NCBI GenBank assembly: GCA_937864005.1
Contig: CALMIL010000055.1
Coordinates: 1 to 47,736 of the forward strand
Source of the DNA: an uncultured Burkholderiales bacterium
Lineage (GTDB): Bacteria; Pseudomonadota; Gammaproteobacteria; Burkholderiales; Burkholderiaceae_C
Direction of reading: 5' to 3'
DNA length: 47,736 nt
How positions within the stretch are numbered: the stretch's first letter is position 1; each line of letters begins with the position of its first letter. Positions 28,183 to 39,191 of this stretch are shown one piece after another. The translations under genes and the position numbers were made by a program. Under the pieces are notes generated by a model that worked only from the letters and a program-made list of their open reading frames with translations, ran no database searches and had not been told where the DNA came from.

Positions 28183-28617
28183 TCAGGCGTGTTGCACGTT
28201 GACCATCCACGGCGTGCCGAAGCGGTCGCGCACCATGCCGAAACCCTCCGACCAGAATGTCGCCGCGAACGGCATCACGGTCGTGCCTCCGGTCGCCAGC
28301 GCGTCGAACAGGCGCCGCCCTTCGGCGACGCTGTCGGCCTGGATCGACACCCACAGGCCTTGCGCCGGCTGATAGCCGCCGCTGCACACGTCCGCCCCCG
28401 GCAGCGTGTCGGAGCCCATCAGCGCATGGTCTTTCACCTGCAGTTGGACGTGCATGATGCGCTGCCGGGCCGACTCCGGGATCGGCGGCATATCTTCGGA
28501 TGCCGGCATCTCGGCGAACGTGCCTTGAAAGACGATATTGCCGTCGAACAGCCTGGCGTAGAACGCGAACGCCTCGGCGCAATTGCCGCCGAAATTGAGA
28601 TAGGGGGTGAACTGCAT
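28183..28617 (-). CDS. VOC family protein (PhnB-like)
   Basis: A 144-residue glyoxalase-fold protein. FTPYLNFGGNCAEAFAFY and ALMGSDTLPGAD followed by QGLWVSIQADSVAEGRRLF are hallmark PhnB segments, with the end FGMVRDRFGTPWMVN. No partner enzyme suggests a substrate. AGGAG six bases before ATG 28617 supports the start. It is first in the VOC-AHSA1-VOC run. Confidence 0.88.
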   Translation of the reverse strand: MQFTPYLNFGGNCAEAFAFYARLFDGNIVFQGTFAEMPASEDMPPIPESARQRIMHVQLQVKDHALMGSDTLPGADVCSGGYQPAQGLWVSIQADSVAEGRRLFDALATGGTTVMPFAATFWSEGFGMVRDRFGTPWMVNVQHA

Positions 28618-28772
28618 CTAGATCTCCTGGGGCTCGAGCGCGCCGCGCCACCGGGCAGCATCTCCGGCAAGCGCACAGCGAAGGCTTTGACGGGCCGTGC
28701 CCCGCGACCGGCGGCTGCCGGGGATGGTAGCGCCGCAAGCGCCGGTCCGCTTGCGCGCGGCGACGGCCGCAA

Positions 28773-30230
28773 TCAGCGCGCGGCGGCGGCCACGTCCGCC
28801 GGCGGCTCGATCGGCGTCTCCACGCTCCAGCCGCCGCCGATCGCCTTGACCAGCGCGACGCTCGCGAGCAACTGGCGCCCGCGCAGCAGCACGAGCGTGC
28901 GCTCGTTGTCGAACTGCACGGCCTGCACGGCAACGACGTTCAGGAAGTCGACCATTCCGGCCTTGTACTGGTTGGTGGTCAGGTCCACCGAGAGCCTGGC
29001 TGATTCGACCGCCCGTTGTTGAACGCTGGCTTCGTCGGCCAGCACCTGGAGCGTCGTGAGGTTGTCCGCGACTTCCTGGAAGCTGGCCAGAACCGTGGAC
29101 TTGTACGAAGCCACCGCCGCGTCGTAAGCCGCCCGGTTCTGGGCGAGCGCGCTTTCGCGCAGGCCGCCGTCGAAGAGCGGTTGCGCCAGGTTCAGGCCGA
29201 TCGACCACACGGCGGCCGGCAGCGAGAACAGGTTCGCGAAACCCGAGCCTGCGACACCGCCGGCGGCAGCGAGATTGATCGTCGGATAGAAGGCGGCCGT
29301 CGCGACACCGATCTCCGCGTTGGCCGCCGCGACGTGGCGCTCGGCGGCTGCGATATCGGGCCGGCGCTCGAGCAGTTGCGAAGGCAGGCCCGGCGGCACG
29401 CTGGGCGGGGGCGGCGAGTCGCCCGCCACCGCCAGCGAGAACGCCTGCGGCGGTTGCCCGGCGAGCACCGCCACCGCGTGCTCGAACGCGGCCCGCGTCG
29501 CCCGGTTGTCGATTGCGGCGGCCTGTGCCGACTCGAGTTGCGCCTGCGCCTGCACGACTTCGGCGCGCGCGGCGACACCGGCGTTGTAGCGATTGCGCGT
29601 CAGGTCCAGCGAACGCTGGTAGGCGTCGACGGTGCGATCGAGCAGGCGCTGCCCGCTGTCGGCAGCGCGCACCGAAAAGTAGTTCTGCGCCAGCTCGGCC
29701 TGGATCGACAGCATCGCGCCGGCGTAGTCGGCCGCCGCCGCCTGCGCATTCGCTTCGCTCGCCTCCACCGCACGCCGCACCTGGCCCCACAGATCGAGCT
29801 CCCAACTCGCGTTCGTATCGAAGCTCACCGCGTTTCGCGCTGCGGCGTTGGGTGTCGCCTTCGCGCGTGCGCCGGCTGCGCCCGCGTTGACGACCGGAAA
29901 CAGGCCGGCGCGCGCCGTGCCTACCTGCGCGCGAGCAGCGCGATAGTTGGCGTAGGCGGCCACGAGCGACGGATTCGCGCGCATCGCCTCGTCCTCGAGG
30001 CGATCGAGTTCGGGGTCGTCATAGATCGCCCACCAGCGCCCGCGCGCGAACTGGTCGGCTGGCGTCGCTTCCTTCCAGCCGGCCGGTATGCCGTCGATGC
30101 CCCTGAACGGCGCGGACGCGGAAGTGGCGGGGCGCACATAGTCGGGCCCGGCCATGCAGCCGCCGAGCGCGGCGCCGATCGCAAGGATCATTGCGCAGCG
30201 GACGGCGCACCGAACGCCGGCATCGGGCAT
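28773..30230 (-). CDS. Outer membrane efflux lipoprotein (NodT/OprM family)
   Basis: A 485-residue outer membrane factor that forms the trimeric exit duct of an RND pump. The signal peptide ends in the lipobox ALGGC with Cys25, followed by MAGPDYVRP, the usual start of this family. Two repeated OEP domains are seen, with WELDLWGQVRRAVEAS and AQNYFSVRAADSGQRLL in the first and LERRPDIAAAERHVAAANAEIG in the second. The ATG at 30230 is chosen because it leaves two Arg before the hydrophobic core; ATG 30248 overlaps the RND gene by thirteen bases and is also possible. It is the last gene of the pump operon. Confidence 0.92.
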   Translation of the reverse strand: MPDAGVRCAVRCAMILAIGAALGGCMAGPDYVRPATSASAPFRGIDGIPAGWKEATPADQFARGRWWAIYDDPELDRLEDEAMRANPSLVAAYANYRAARAQVGTARAGLFPVVNAGAAGARAKATPNAAARNAVSFDTNASWELDLWGQVRRAVEASEANAQAAAADYAGAMLSIQAELAQNYFSVRAADSGQRLLDRTVDAYQRSLDLTRNRYNAGVAARAEVVQAQAQLESAQAAAIDNRATRAAFEHAVAVLAGQPPQAFSLAVAGDSPPPPSVPPGLPSQLLERRPDIAAAERHVAAANAEIGVATAAFYPTINLAAAGGVAGSGFANLFSLPAAVWSIGLNLAQPLFDGGLRESALAQNRAAYDAAVASYKSTVLASFQEVADNLTTLQVLADEASVQQRAVESARLSVDLTTNQYKAGMVDFLNVVAVQAVQFDNERTLVLLRGRQLLASVALVKAIGGGWSVETPIEPPADVAAAAR

Positions 30231-30235
30231 CGAGG

Positions 30236-33200
30236 TCAGGTCTGCCATTGGCGGTCGATATCGGCGTCGGGCAACGCGCGGCCACGCCGCGGACGGCGCA
30301 CGAAGCGCGCCCGCCACGCAAGACGCAAGCGGTCGAGGTAGAGGTAGACGACGGGCGTCGTATACAGTGTCAGCACCTGGCTCACGAGCAGGCCGCCGAC
30401 GATCGAGATGCCGAGCGGGCGGCGCAGCTCGGCGCCCTCCCCGAAGCCAATCGCGAGCGGGACCGCGCCCAGCATCGCTGCCAGCGTCGTCATCATGATC
30501 GGACGGAAGCGGCGCAGGCACGCCTCGAAGATCGCCTCGCGCGGCGCGAGGCCGTGCTCGCGCTCGGTGCTGATGGCATGGTCGATCATCATGATCGCGT
30601 TCTTCTTGACGATGCCAATCAGCAGGATCACCCCGATCAGCGCGATCAGGCTGAACTCGATGTGGAATGCGAGCAGCGCGAGCAGCGCGCCGACGCCGGC
30701 CGACGGCAGCGTCGACAGGATCGTGATCGGGTGGACGTAGCTTTCGTACAGGATGCCCAGCACGATGTAGACGGTGACGAGCGCGGCAAGGATCAGCCGG
30801 GGCTGGCTCGCCAGGCCCTGCTGAAATGCGCGCGCCGTGCCCTGGAACGAGCCGTACACGCCGTTCGGAACGCCGAGTCTGGCCATCGCGCCGTCGATCG
30901 CGGCCTGCGCCTGCGACAGCGACGTGCCCTCGGGCAGGCCGAACGAGATCGTCGACGCCGCGAACTGCCCCTGATGGTTGACGGCAAGCGGCGTATTCGT
31001 CGGCCCCCAGCGCGCGAACGCGGCCAGCGGCACCGACTTGCCGGCGGCCGTCTGCACGTAGGTTTGCGCCAGCGCTTGCGGGCTCTGCCAGTACTCGGGC
31101 GCCACCTCCATCACGACCTTGTACTGGTTCAGCGGGTTGTAGATCGTCGATACCTGGCGCTGGCCGAACGCGTTGTCGAGCGCGGTGTCGATATCCCTGG
31201 ACGAAAGGCCGAGCCGCGCCGCCGCATCCCGATCGACGCTCAGCGTCGTCTGCGCCCCCTTGTCCTGCTGATCGGTGCTCACGTCGACGAGTTGCGGCAG
31301 GCCGGACAGCGCATACCGGATCCGCGGTTCCCACGTGCGCAGCGCGTCGAGGTCGTCCGCCTGCAAGGTGTACTGATAGGCGCCCTGACCCTGGCGGCCG
31401 CCGACGCGGATGTCCTGCGACGGGACCAGGAACAGGCTTGCGCCGACGACACCCGCCGTGCCGGCGCGGATGCGCGCGACCACGCCCTCGGCGCTGATCC
31501 TGCGCTCGGCGAGCGGCCGCAGCGTGACGAACATGAAGCCGCCGTTGCGCTGGCCGCCGCCGGTGAACGCCGTGACGTTCACGACCGCCGGATCGGCGCG
31601 CACGATCGCGACGAACTGCGCCATCTTCTTCTGCATCGCCTGAAACGAACTCGCCTGATCGGCCTGGATGAACCCGATCATGCGGCCGTTGTCCTGCTGC
31701 GGGAAGAAGCCCTTGGGGATGACGACGTACAGGTAGACATTGAGCAGCACCGTCGCCGCCAGCACGAGCAGCGTGACGGCGCCGTGGCGCAGCACGACGC
31801 TCAGCGATCGCGCGTACGCGTCGCGAAGCCGCGCGAAGGCCGCCTCGGCACGACGCGACCAGCGGCCGGGTTCGCGCGCAGGACGCGGACGCAGCATCCG
31901 CGAACACATCATGGGCGTCGTCGTCAGCGACACGGCGAGCGAGACGAGGATCGCGGCGCAAAGCGTGACGGCGAACTCGCGGAACAGCCGGCCGGTGATG
32001 CCGCCCATCAACAGGATCGGGATGAACACGGCAATCAGCGACAGGCTCATCGACAGCACCGTGAAGCCCACTTCCCCGGCGCCGGCGAGCGCCGCCGCGC
32101 TGGGCCGCATGCCCTGCTCGACGTGGCGCGAGACGTTCTCGAGCACGACGATCGCATCGTCGACGACGAAGCCGGTGGCGATCGTCAGCGCCATCAGCGT
32201 GAGGTTGTTGATCGAGAACCCGGCGACGTACATCACCGCGAACGTGCCGACCAGCGACACCGGCACGACGACGCTGGGGATGACCGCCGCGCGCCAGTCG
32301 CGCAGGAATGCGAAGACCACGAGAACGACGAGCACGACCGCGATGACCATCGCGCGCCCGACCTCGCGCAGCGACGCGCGGATCGTCGTTGTCTGGTCCA
32401 TCGCGACCGCGAGGTGGATCGCCTGCGGGATCGAGGCCTGCAGCGACGGCAGCAGGGCCTTGATGCGGTCGATGGTCGCGATGATGTTGGCGCCCGGCTG
32501 TCGGCTGACGATCAGCAGCACCGAGGGCTCGCCGTTGGACGAGCCGTCGTTGCGCACGTCCTCGACCGAGTCGACGACCCGCGCGACGTCGGACAGGCGC
32601 ACCGCTGCGCCGTTGTTCCAGCTCACGATGAGCGGCAGGTATTCCTTCGCGGTCTTTGCCTGGTCGTTGGCGCCGATCTGCCAGCGGCGCCCGGCATCCT
32701 CGACGGCGCCCTTCGGCCGGTTCGCGTTCGTGCCGGCGATGACCTGGCGCACCTGCTCGCCGCTGATGCCATAGTTGTTCAGCACGGCGGGATCGAGCTC
32801 GACGCGCACCGCCGGCAGCGAACTGCCGCCGACCTGCACCTGGCCCACGCCGTCGACCTGCGACAGCTTCTGGGCGAGGATCGTCGACGCCGCGTCGTAC
32901 ATCTGGCCGCGCGCCAGCGTGTCCGACGTGAGCGCGATGATCATGATCGGCGCATCGGCCGGATTCATCTTGCGGTAGGTCGGATTGCTGCGCAGGTCCG
33001 TCGGCAGCATGCTGCGGGCGGCATTGATCGCCGCCTGCACGTCGCGCGCCGCGCCGTCGATGTCGCGCGAGAGGTCGAATTGCAGCACGACGCGGGTCGA
33101 GCCGAGCGTGCTCGACGACGTCATCTCGGTGACACCGGCAATCCGGCCCAGCGCGCGCTCGAGCGGGGCCGCCACCGTCGATGCCATCGTTTCGGGGCCG

Positions 33201-33361
33201 GCGCCGGCGAGGTTCGCCGACACCGCGATGGTCGGGAAGTCGACCTGCGGCAGCGGCGCGACCGCAAGCAGGCCCAGGCACAGCGCGCCGGCGAGCGCGA
33301 CGCCCAGCGTGAGCAGCGTGGTCGCGACCGGGCGATCGACGAAGGGCCTGGACAGGTTCAT
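30236..33361 (-). CDS. mdtC: RND efflux permease, MdtC-like
   Basis: A 1041-residue inner-membrane proton/drug antiporter with the RND plan of twelve helices and two large periplasmic loops. The paired aspartates of the proton relay are D401 and D402 in [17 protein letters not shown]. The N-terminus [17 protein letters not shown] and the C-terminal [14 protein letters not shown] are family signatures. Its start overlaps the upstream RND gene by four bases (ATGA), so the two are co-translated, as are MdtB and MdtC, which form a mixed trimer. Drug range is unknown; MdtBC in Escherichia coli exports bile salts and novobiocin. Confidence 0.93.
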   Translation of the reverse strand: MNLSRPFVDRPVATTLLTLGVALAGALCLGLLAVAPLPQVDFPTIAVSANLAGAGPETMASTVAAPLERALGRIAGVTEMTSSSTLGSTRVVLQFDLSRDIDGAARDVQAAINAARSMLPTDLRSNPTYRKMNPADAPIMIIALTSDTLARGQMYDAASTILAQKLSQVDGVGQVQVGGSSLPAVRVELDPAVLNNYGISGEQVRQVIAGTNANRPKGAVEDAGRRWQIGANDQAKTAKEYLPLIVSWNNGAAVRLSDVARVVDSVEDVRNDGSSNGEPSVLLIVSRQPGANIIATIDRIKALLPSLQASIPQAIHLAVAMDQTTTIRASLREVGRAMVIAVVLVVLVVFAFLRDWRAAVIPSVVVPVSLVGTFAVMYVAGFSINNLTLMALTIATGFVVDDAIVVLENVSRHVEQGMRPSAAALAGAGEVGFTVLSMSLSLIAVFIPILLMGGITGRLFREFAVTLCAAILVSLAVSLTTTPMMCSRMLRPRPAREPGRWSRRAEAAFARLRDAYARSLSVVLRHGAVTLLVLAATVLLNVYLYVVIPKGFFPQQDNGRMIGFIQADQASSFQAMQKKMAQFVAIVRADPAVVNVTAFTGGGQRNGGFMFVTLRPLAERRISAEGVVARIRAGTAGVVGASLFLVPSQDIRVGGRQGQGAYQYTLQADDLDALRTWEPRIRYALSGLPQLVDVSTDQQDKGAQTTLSVDRDAAARLGLSSRDIDTALDNAFGQRQVSTIYNPLNQYKVVMEVAPEYWQSPQALAQTYVQTAAGKSVPLAAFARWGPTNTPLAVNHQGQFAASTISFGLPEGTSLSQAQAAIDGAMARLGVPNGVYGSFQGTARAFQQGLASQPRLILAALVTVYIVLGILYESYVHPITILSTLPSAGVGALLALLAFHIEFSLIALIGVILLIGIVKKNAIMMIDHAISTEREHGLAPREAIFEACLRRFRPIMMTTLAAMLGAVPLAIGFGEGAELRRPLGISIVGGLLVSQVLTLYTTPVVYLYLDRLRLAWRARFVRRPRRGRALPDADIDRQWQT

Positions 33362-36300
33362 TCGGTCGGCGCCAGCCCGTGATCGCTGGCGCGACGCCGG
33401 CTCGCGCTCAGACGGTCGAACGCGAGGTAGACCACTGGCGTGGTGAACAGGGTCAGCACCTGGCTCACGATCAGACCACCGACCATGACGAGGCCCAGCG
33501 GGTGGCGCAGCTCCGAGCCGACGCCCCTTCCGAGCATCAGCGGCAGCGCGGCCAGCAGGGCCGCCAGCGTCGTCATCAGGATCGGGCGAAAGCGCAGCAG
33601 GCAGGCCTCGCGGATCGCTGCGCGTGCCGCCTTGCCCTCCTTGCGTTCGGCGTCGAGCGCGAAGTCGATCATCATGATCGCGTTCTTCTTCACGATGCCG
33701 ATCAGCAAGATGATGCCGATGATCACGATGATGTCGAGTTCGCCTCCGGTGACGATCAGCGCGAGCAGCGCGCCAACGCCGGCCGAAGGAAGCGTCGACA
33801 AGATCGTGATCGGGTGGATATAGCTTTCGTAGAGCACGCCCAGCACGATGTACATCGTCACCACGGCCGCGAGAACGAGCAGCAGCGTATTGTTCAGCGA
33901 CGCCTGGAATGCGAGCGCCGCGCCCTGAAAGCTCGTCGTGATCGATGCTGGCATGCCGAGTTCGGCCTCCACCTCGCGCACGGCGTCGACGGCCTCGCCC
34001 AGCGACCTGCCCGCGGCGAGGTTGAACGACACCGTCGTCGCCGGAAACTGGCCGAGGTGGTTGATGACGAGCGCCGAGGTGCGCTCCTCGACGCGGGCAA
34101 TCGACGACAGCGGCACCTGCGTGGCGCCGGCCGAGATGCCCACCACACCGGTGACCGACGCCGGCGCGGTGTTCGCGACCGGCACGTAGATGTCGTCGAG
34201 CGTCGCCGGCCCGCGCTGCATGCCGGGCGCGAGTTCGAGCACGACGCGATACTGGCTGGCCTGGGTGAAGATCGTCGAGATCAGACGCTGGCCGAAGGCG
34301 TTGTAGAGCGCCGTATCGACCGCCGCCGGCGTGATGCCCAGGCGCCCGGCGGCGTCACGGTCGATGACGACGTAGGCCTGCAGCCCGTGGTTCTGCGCGT
34401 CGGAGGCAACCTGCGCGAACTGCGGCAGCGCACGAAGACGATCGACGAGCCGCGGCGTCCATGTCGCAAGCGCGTCGGCGTCCGCGCTTTCGAGCGTGAA
34501 CTGGTACTGCGTGCGCGCGACGCGATCCTCGATCGTCAGGTCCTGCACCGGCTGCATGTACGCCGTGATGCCGTCGACTTGCCGCGCGCGCGCCGCAAGA
34601 TCCCGGATCAGCGCCGAGACGTCGCGTTCGCGCAGGGACTTGGGCTCGAGGTTGACAAGCATGCGCCCGCTGTTGAGCGTCGTATTCTGGCCGTCGATGC
34701 CGATGAACGACGCCAGGCTCGCGACCGCCGGATCAGCGAGCAGGGCTTTGGCCAGCGCCTGCTGGCGCTCGGCCATCGCGGCGAACGAGACCGACTGCGC
34801 CGCCTCGGTCACGACCTGGATGACGCCGGTGTCCTGCTGCGGGAAGAAGCCCTTGGGCACGACGATGTAGAGCACGACCGTGAGCGCCAGCGTGCCGATC
34901 GCTGCCAGCAGCGTCGCGAACTGGCGGTCCAGCACCCAGTCGAGCATGCGGCCGTAGCCGGCGATCAGGCGCTCGAACGCGCGCCCCGATGCCCGGTAGA
35001 ACCAGCCCCGCGCTGCCTGCGGCGCATGCTCCGAGAGGCGTGCCGCCATCATCGGCGTGAGCGTCAGCGAAACGGCGGCCGAGATCAGGATCGCCACCGC
35101 CAGCGTGATCGCGAACTCGCGAAACAGCCGCCCGACGACATCCTGCATGAACAGCAGCGGAATCAGCACCGCGATCAGCGAGATCGTCAGCGAGATGATC
35201 GTGAAGCCGATCTGCCGGCTGCCTTCCAGCGCCGCCGACAGCGGCGCCTGGCCCGCCTCGATGTGGCGCGAGATATTCTCGATCATCACGATCGCGTCGT
35301 CGACGACGAAGCCGGTCGCGATGGTCAGCGCCATCAGCGTCAGGTTGTTGAGCGAGAAGCCGGCCAGGTACATCACGCCGAAGGTGCCGACCAGCGAGAT
35401 CGGCACCGCGACCGCCGGAATCAGCGTGACCGCGCCGTTGCGCAGGAACAGGAAGATCACGAGCACGACGAGCGCGACGGCGAACAGGAGCTCGATCTGC
35501 ACATCGCGCACCGACGCCCGGATCGTGACCGTGCGATCGGTCAGCACCTGCACCGACACGTCGGCCGGCAGGCTCGCCCCGAGCGCCGGCAGCAGCATCT
35601 TGACCGCGTCGGCGGTCTGGATCACGTTGACCCCCGGCTGGCGCCGGATCTCGAGGATGACGGCCGGCTTGTCGTTGGCCCACGCGTACAGCTTGGCGTT
35701 CTCGGCGCCTTCGGCCACATCGGCCACGTCCGACACGCGCACCGGCGCGCCGTTCTTGTACGCGACGATCAGCCGGCGGTATTCGTCCGCGGAAAGGAGC
35801 TGGTCGTTGGCATCGATCGTCGAGGCACGCGCCGGACCATCGAAGCTGCCTTTGGCCTGGTTGACATTGGCGTTGGCGATCGCCGTGCGCAGGTCGTCCA
35901 TCGACAGGCCGAGCGCCGCGAGCGCCTTCGGGTTCGCCTGCACGCGCACGGCGGGACGCTGACCGCCGCCGATGCTGACGAGGCCGACACCCGGCAACTG
36001 CGAGATCTTCTGCGCGATCCGCGTGTCGACGAGATCCTCGAGCCTGGGCAGCGTCATCGTCGGCGAAGTGATGCCCAGGGTCAGGATCGGCGCGTCGGCC
36101 GGATTGACCTTGCTGTAGATCGGCGGCTGCGGCAGGTCGGACGGCAGGAGGTTGGCGGCGGCATTGATCGCGGCCTGCACTTCCTGCTCGGCAGTGTCCA
36201 GCGACACGTCCAGACCGAACCTCAGCGTGATCGCCGAAGCACCGCCCGAGCTCGAAGACGACATCTGGTTCAGGCCCGGCATCTGCCCGAACTGCCGCTC

Positions 36301-36501
36301 CAGCGGCGCCGTCACCGAGGACGTCATCACGTCCGGCGAGGCGCCCGGGTACAGGGTCACCACCTGGATCGTCGGATAGTCGACCTCCGGCAACGCCGAG
36401 ACCGGCAGCAACCGATAGCCGACGATGCCCGCGAGGAAGATGGCCACCATCAGCAACGAGGTCGCCACCGGCCTCAGGATGAAGAGGCGCGACGGGTTCA
36501 T
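33358..36501 (-). CDS. mdtB: RND efflux permease, MdtB-like
   Basis: A 1047-residue RND permease, the first of two in tandem. [18 protein letters not shown] is the usual N-terminus. The proton-relay pair D401-D402 lies in [19 protein letters not shown]. The porter-domain sequence differs from the second permease, which argues for heteromeric work rather than a recent duplication. Six bases separate it from the adaptor gene upstream, and it overlaps the next permease by four bases. Confidence 0.93.
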   Translation of the reverse strand: MNPSRLFILRPVATSLLMVAIFLAGIVGYRLLPVSALPEVDYPTIQVVTLYPGASPDVMTSSVTAPLERQFGQMPGLNQMSSSSSGGASAITLRFGLDVSLDTAEQEVQAAINAAANLLPSDLPQPPIYSKVNPADAPILTLGITSPTMTLPRLEDLVDTRIAQKISQLPGVGLVSIGGGQRPAVRVQANPKALAALGLSMDDLRTAIANANVNQAKGSFDGPARASTIDANDQLLSADEYRRLIVAYKNGAPVRVSDVADVAEGAENAKLYAWANDKPAVILEIRRQPGVNVIQTADAVKMLLPALGASLPADVSVQVLTDRTVTIRASVRDVQIELLFAVALVVLVIFLFLRNGAVTLIPAVAVPISLVGTFGVMYLAGFSLNNLTLMALTIATGFVVDDAIVMIENISRHIEAGQAPLSAALEGSRQIGFTIISLTISLIAVLIPLLFMQDVVGRLFREFAITLAVAILISAAVSLTLTPMMAARLSEHAPQAARGWFYRASGRAFERLIAGYGRMLDWVLDRQFATLLAAIGTLALTVVLYIVVPKGFFPQQDTGVIQVVTEAAQSVSFAAMAERQQALAKALLADPAVASLASFIGIDGQNTTLNSGRMLVNLEPKSLRERDVSALIRDLAARARQVDGITAYMQPVQDLTIEDRVARTQYQFTLESADADALATWTPRLVDRLRALPQFAQVASDAQNHGLQAYVVIDRDAAGRLGITPAAVDTALYNAFGQRLISTIFTQASQYRVVLELAPGMQRGPATLDDIYVPVANTAPASVTGVVGISAGATQVPLSSIARVEERTSALVINHLGQFPATTVSFNLAAGRSLGEAVDAVREVEAELGMPASITTSFQGAALAFQASLNNTLLLVLAAVVTMYIVLGVLYESYIHPITILSTLPSAGVGALLALIVTGGELDIIVIIGIILLIGIVKKNAIMMIDFALDAERKEGKAARAAIREACLLRFRPILMTTLAALLAALPLMLGRGVGSELRHPLGLVMVGGLIVSQVLTLFTTPVVYLAFDRLSASRRRASDHGLAPTE

Positions 36502-36507
36502 CGCGCA

Positions 36508-37836
36508 TCAGCCGGGCGCGCCCGGGGACGGCCGGCCCTTCCCCGCTCCGCTGGCGCCGATGCCGGCCCCGCTCGCGGCGCCGCGGCGACGTGCACCGGT
36601 CGGCGCAACCGTCGTATCGCGGGAGACGGTCTGGACGACCATCCCTTCGCGCAGCCGGTCGGTACCGTCGGTGACGACGATCTCGCCCGGCGCGAGGCCG
36701 CGATCGATCACCGTCGTCTGGCCGTCGCCCGGACCGACCCCGACGACCCTGATCGCCACGCTCCGGCGCGCGTCGACGACGTAGACGAACGCCCCCTGCG
36801 TGCCGCGCTGGATGGCGGCCGACGGCACGACGGTGGCGCCGGCGAGCATCGCGATCCGCATCCGCACGTTGACGAACTGGTTCGGAAAAAGCGCGGCGCC
36901 TGCATTCGCGAATTCCGCCTTGAGCTTCACGGTACCGGTGGTGACGTCGATCTCGTTGTCCATCGTCAGCACCTTGCCGGCGGCGAGCTTCGCGCTCTGG
37001 TCGCGATTCCACGCATCGGCCGGCAGTGCGCCCGCCTTCATCGACGCCTGCACCTGCGGCACGCTGGCCTCGGGAATCGCGAACACAACGTCGATCGGCT
37101 GCAACTGCGTGATGACGACGATGCCATTCGCGTCCGATGCGTGGACGATGTTGCCGGCGTCCACCTGCCGCAATCCCAGGCGGCCCGAAATCGGCGCGCT
37201 GATCCTCGTGAACGACAACTGCAGCTTGGCCGCATCCAGGTTGCCCAGGTCCGACGCGATCGTCGCCTCGTACTGCGCGACGAGCGAAGCCTGCGTGTCG
37301 ACCTGCTGGCGCGCGATCGAGTCCTGCGCGAGCAGCGTCTGGTAGCGCGCGAGGTCGGCCTTCGCGTTGGCGAGCAGCGCGCGGTCTTTCTGCAGCGTGC
37401 CGTCGGCCTGCGCCACCTGCACCGCGAAAGTGCGCGGATCGATCTCGGCGAGCAGATCGCCGGCCTTCACGAAGTCGCCCTCCTTGAACTTGATCCGCAC
37501 CAGCGGGCCGTCGACGCGCGAGTGCACCGTCACGGTGGCACGCGGGGTGACCGTGCCGAGCGCCGTGAGGTAGACGGGAAAGTCGGCCGTGCGGGCCGTC
37601 GCCGTGGCCACGGGTGCGGGCTTCGCATTCGGATCGAATCGCCCCCGCCCCGGTGCAGACGCAGCCGCCGCCTCGCGCGCCGCTTCACCGCCACGCAGAC
37701 CGTGCCACGCGCCCCATGCGAGGGCTGCCACAAGCAAGATGCCGAGCGCGATCGCCGCGGCGCGGCGCAGCCGATGCCGCGCCGGCGACGCTGCACCATC
37801 ACCGGGGATCAGGGTCGTTTTCGTGGTTGACACCAT
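36508..37836 (-). CDS. mdtA: RND periplasmic adaptor, MdtA-like
   Basis: A 442-residue membrane fusion protein joining the RND permeases to the outer-membrane duct. A single N-terminal helix (AAAIALGILLVAALAWGAW) anchors it. The lipoyl/barrel-sandwich halves are seen as VTVHSRVDGPLVRIKFKEGD and TRISAPISGRLGLRQVDAG, flanking a coiled-coil hairpin (ALLANAKADLARYQTLLAQD). The C-terminus has a Gly/Ala-rich tail of about 40 residues (ARRRGAASGAGIGASGAGKG) that is not part of the fold. It is first in the four-gene operon. The start lies inside an inverted repeat (see 37826-37869). Confidence 0.92.
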   Translation of the reverse strand: MVSTTKTTLIPGDGAASPARHRLRRAAAIALGILLVAALAWGAWHGLRGGEAAREAAAASAPGRGRFDPNAKPAPVATATARTADFPVYLTALGTVTPRATVTVHSRVDGPLVRIKFKEGDFVKAGDLLAEIDPRTFAVQVAQADGTLQKDRALLANAKADLARYQTLLAQDSIARQQVDTQASLVAQYEATIASDLGNLDAAKLQLSFTRISAPISGRLGLRQVDAGNIVHASDANGIVVITQLQPIDVVFAIPEASVPQVQASMKAGALPADAWNRDQSAKLAAGKVLTMDNEIDVTTGTVKLKAEFANAGAALFPNQFVNVRMRIAMLAGATVVPSAAIQRGTQGAFVYVVDARRSVAIRVVGVGPGDGQTTVIDRGLAPGEIVVTDGTDRLREGMVVQTVSRDTTVAPTGARRRGAASGAGIGASGAGKGRPSPGAPG

Positions 37837-37869
37837 GCTCGCCGCGGCGACTGTCGGTGGAGTGTCAAC
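37826..37869. promoter_or_regulatory. Inverted repeat bracketing the mdtA start codon
   Basis: GTTGACAC (37826-37833) and GTGTCAAC (37862-37869) are perfect eight-base inverted copies around the mdtA start codon. In mRNA they could pair and place the ribosome-binding site and AUG in a 28-base loop; as DNA they could be a repressor site. Confidence 0.4.
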
Positions 37870-38357
37870 ATGGAAATTGGTTGCAGCAAAATGGTGAAGC
37901 GATCGTCAAGACAGGCATCCACCCGAAACAAACTGTAACGCGAATTCGATTCGTCGGCCCGGGCACGGCGCGGATGCGAGGCGCCGCCCCGATCACCCTG
38001 CCGTACATCGAGCACTGCGCGTTCCAAGAGACGATGTTCGATATCCCATCGCGGCCTGCCGTGGTCTGCCGCGCGAAGACGACTAAACTCGCGATGCGGC
38101 GATGGCAAGCCTTGCGCACGCGCGCGCAAATCGTCCGGGCGTCCGGCGATGGTTGCAGCTTCCGCTGGCCGGCGCTGCGCGCATTTTTCATCCGGTGCCC
38201 GCCGATCGGGTGCTCGCACTTCGATCGAGCGAATCGCCAGAGCAATGTTTGCGAAGACTTCCCACCTCATGCGGGGACAGGCGCGAATGCAGCAGTCAGT
38301 GCGCCGGCCGGATACGCCGCAACCCTGCGCCGCCATGATCATGCTGCAAGGAATGCC
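37837..38357. other. Divergent intergenic region between the RND operon and crcB
   Basis: No convincing gene is seen in these 521 bases. The base composition is visibly more AT-rich at the mdtA end (37861-37950), where promoters would be expected. A fluoride-riboswitch match was sought before crcB and not found. The reading frames present have no recognisable protein features. Confidence 0.5.
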
Positions 38358-38750
38358 GTGCCCGGACTCGCGCCGGTGATCGCGGTCTTCGCCGGCGGCG
38401 GGCTCGGCTGCCTGCTGCGCTGGTGGCTGGGCGCGCTCCTGAATCCCGTCTTTCCGACCGTTCCGCTCGGCACCGTGACGGCGAACCTCGCCGGCGGCAT
38501 GCTGATCGGCCTGGCGAGCGCCTTCTTCGCCCACAACGCGAGCGTGCCGCCCGAAGTGAGGCTGGCGATCATCACCGGCTTTCTGGGCGGCCTGACGACG
38601 TTCTCGACCTTCTCGCTCGAAGTCGTGACCCTGATCGGTCAACGCGAGTATCTGTGGGCGCTCGGCCTGGCCGGCCTGCATCTGCTGGGCGCGCTCTTCA
38701 TGACGGCGCTCGGCATCCTGATCGTGAACGCCCTTTTCATGCGGGCGTGA
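38358..38750 (+). CDS. crcB: Fluoride exporter CrcB/Fluc
   Basis: A 130-residue four-helix membrane protein that forms a dual-topology fluoride channel. GGGLGCLLRWWLGALL, GTVTANLAGGMLIG and TGFLGGLTTFSTFSLE are the defining motifs; the Asn of helix two and the Phe box of FSTFS line the pore. The GTG at 38358 with AAGGA five bases upstream is preferred. It is followed 38 bases later by a DUF190 gene, a pairing seen in many bacteria. Confidence 0.93.
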   Translation: MPGLAPVIAVFAGGGLGCLLRWWLGALLNPVFPTVPLGTVTANLAGGMLIGLASAFFAHNASVPPEVRLAIITGFLGGLTTFSTFSLEVVTLIGQREYLWALGLAGLHLLGALFMTALGILIVNALFMRA

Positions 38751-38788
38751 GGCGCGCGCAACGCCACGATCGCCACCGGAGCAAGGCC

Positions 38789-39136
38789 ATGCAAGGCGTC
38801 TACCTCAGGTTCTATGTCCAGGAGAGCGAGCGCCACCGCGGCCGGCTGACCTACGAATGGCTGCTCGAGCATGCGAAGTCGCTCGGCATCAAGGGCGGCA
38901 CGGCGTTTCTCTCGATCGCCGGCTATGGGCGGCACGGCCGCCTGCACGAGCAGCACTTCTTCGAACTCGCGGGCGACTTGACGGTGCAGGTCGGCTTCGC
39001 CGTCAAGGAGGCGGATGCGGACCTTCTGCTGGAGAGTCTGGCGCGCGACAAGCTCGAGATCTTCTATCTCCGGCTGCCGGTGGAAATGGGTGTGACCGGG
39101 AAGGTCCTGGGCGAACCGCCGCCTGCGGCGCCGTAG
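38789..39136 (+). CDS. DUF190 family protein
   Basis: A 115-residue soluble protein of the DUF190 family, which has a ferredoxin-like fold related to PII signal proteins. Visible family marks are LRFYVQESERHRGRLTYEWL and GGTAFLSIAGYGRHGRLH, followed by a second strand pair. Its function is unknown; recurrent linkage to crcB suggests that it senses a ligand or regulates the fluoride channel. GGAG seven bases upstream supports ATG 38789. Confidence 0.9.
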   Translation: MQGVYLRFYVQESERHRGRLTYEWLLEHAKSLGIKGGTAFLSIAGYGRHGRLHEQHFFELAGDLTVQVGFAVKEADADLLLESLARDKLEIFYLRLPVEMGVTGKVLGEPPPAAP

Positions 39137-39152
39137 ATTTCGCTTGCATCGA

Positions 39153-39171
39153 CCGGCCTCGGTGCGGCCGG
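39153..39171. terminator. Small GC hairpin between convergent DUF190 and repeat-protein genes
   Basis: CCGGCC (39153-39158) and GGCCGG (39166-39171) pair across a seven-base loop between two convergent stop codons. There is no T tract, so it is only a weak terminator candidate. Confidence 0.3.
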
Positions 39172-39191
39172 GTCTCGGCCCGCCCCGGGCT

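Noticed and set aside
37865..38245. A 126-codon frame on the minus strand before the RND operon
   Set aside because: No ribosome-binding site, no domain, and composition rich in Cys, Arg and Ser as expected for a chance frame.
37837..38357. Possible fluoride riboswitch upstream of crcB
   Set aside because: A GGCGATGG stretch near 38143 resembles the start of the motif, but the downstream TGATG...CTACC part and the pairing arms are missing, and it is over 200 bases from the start codon.
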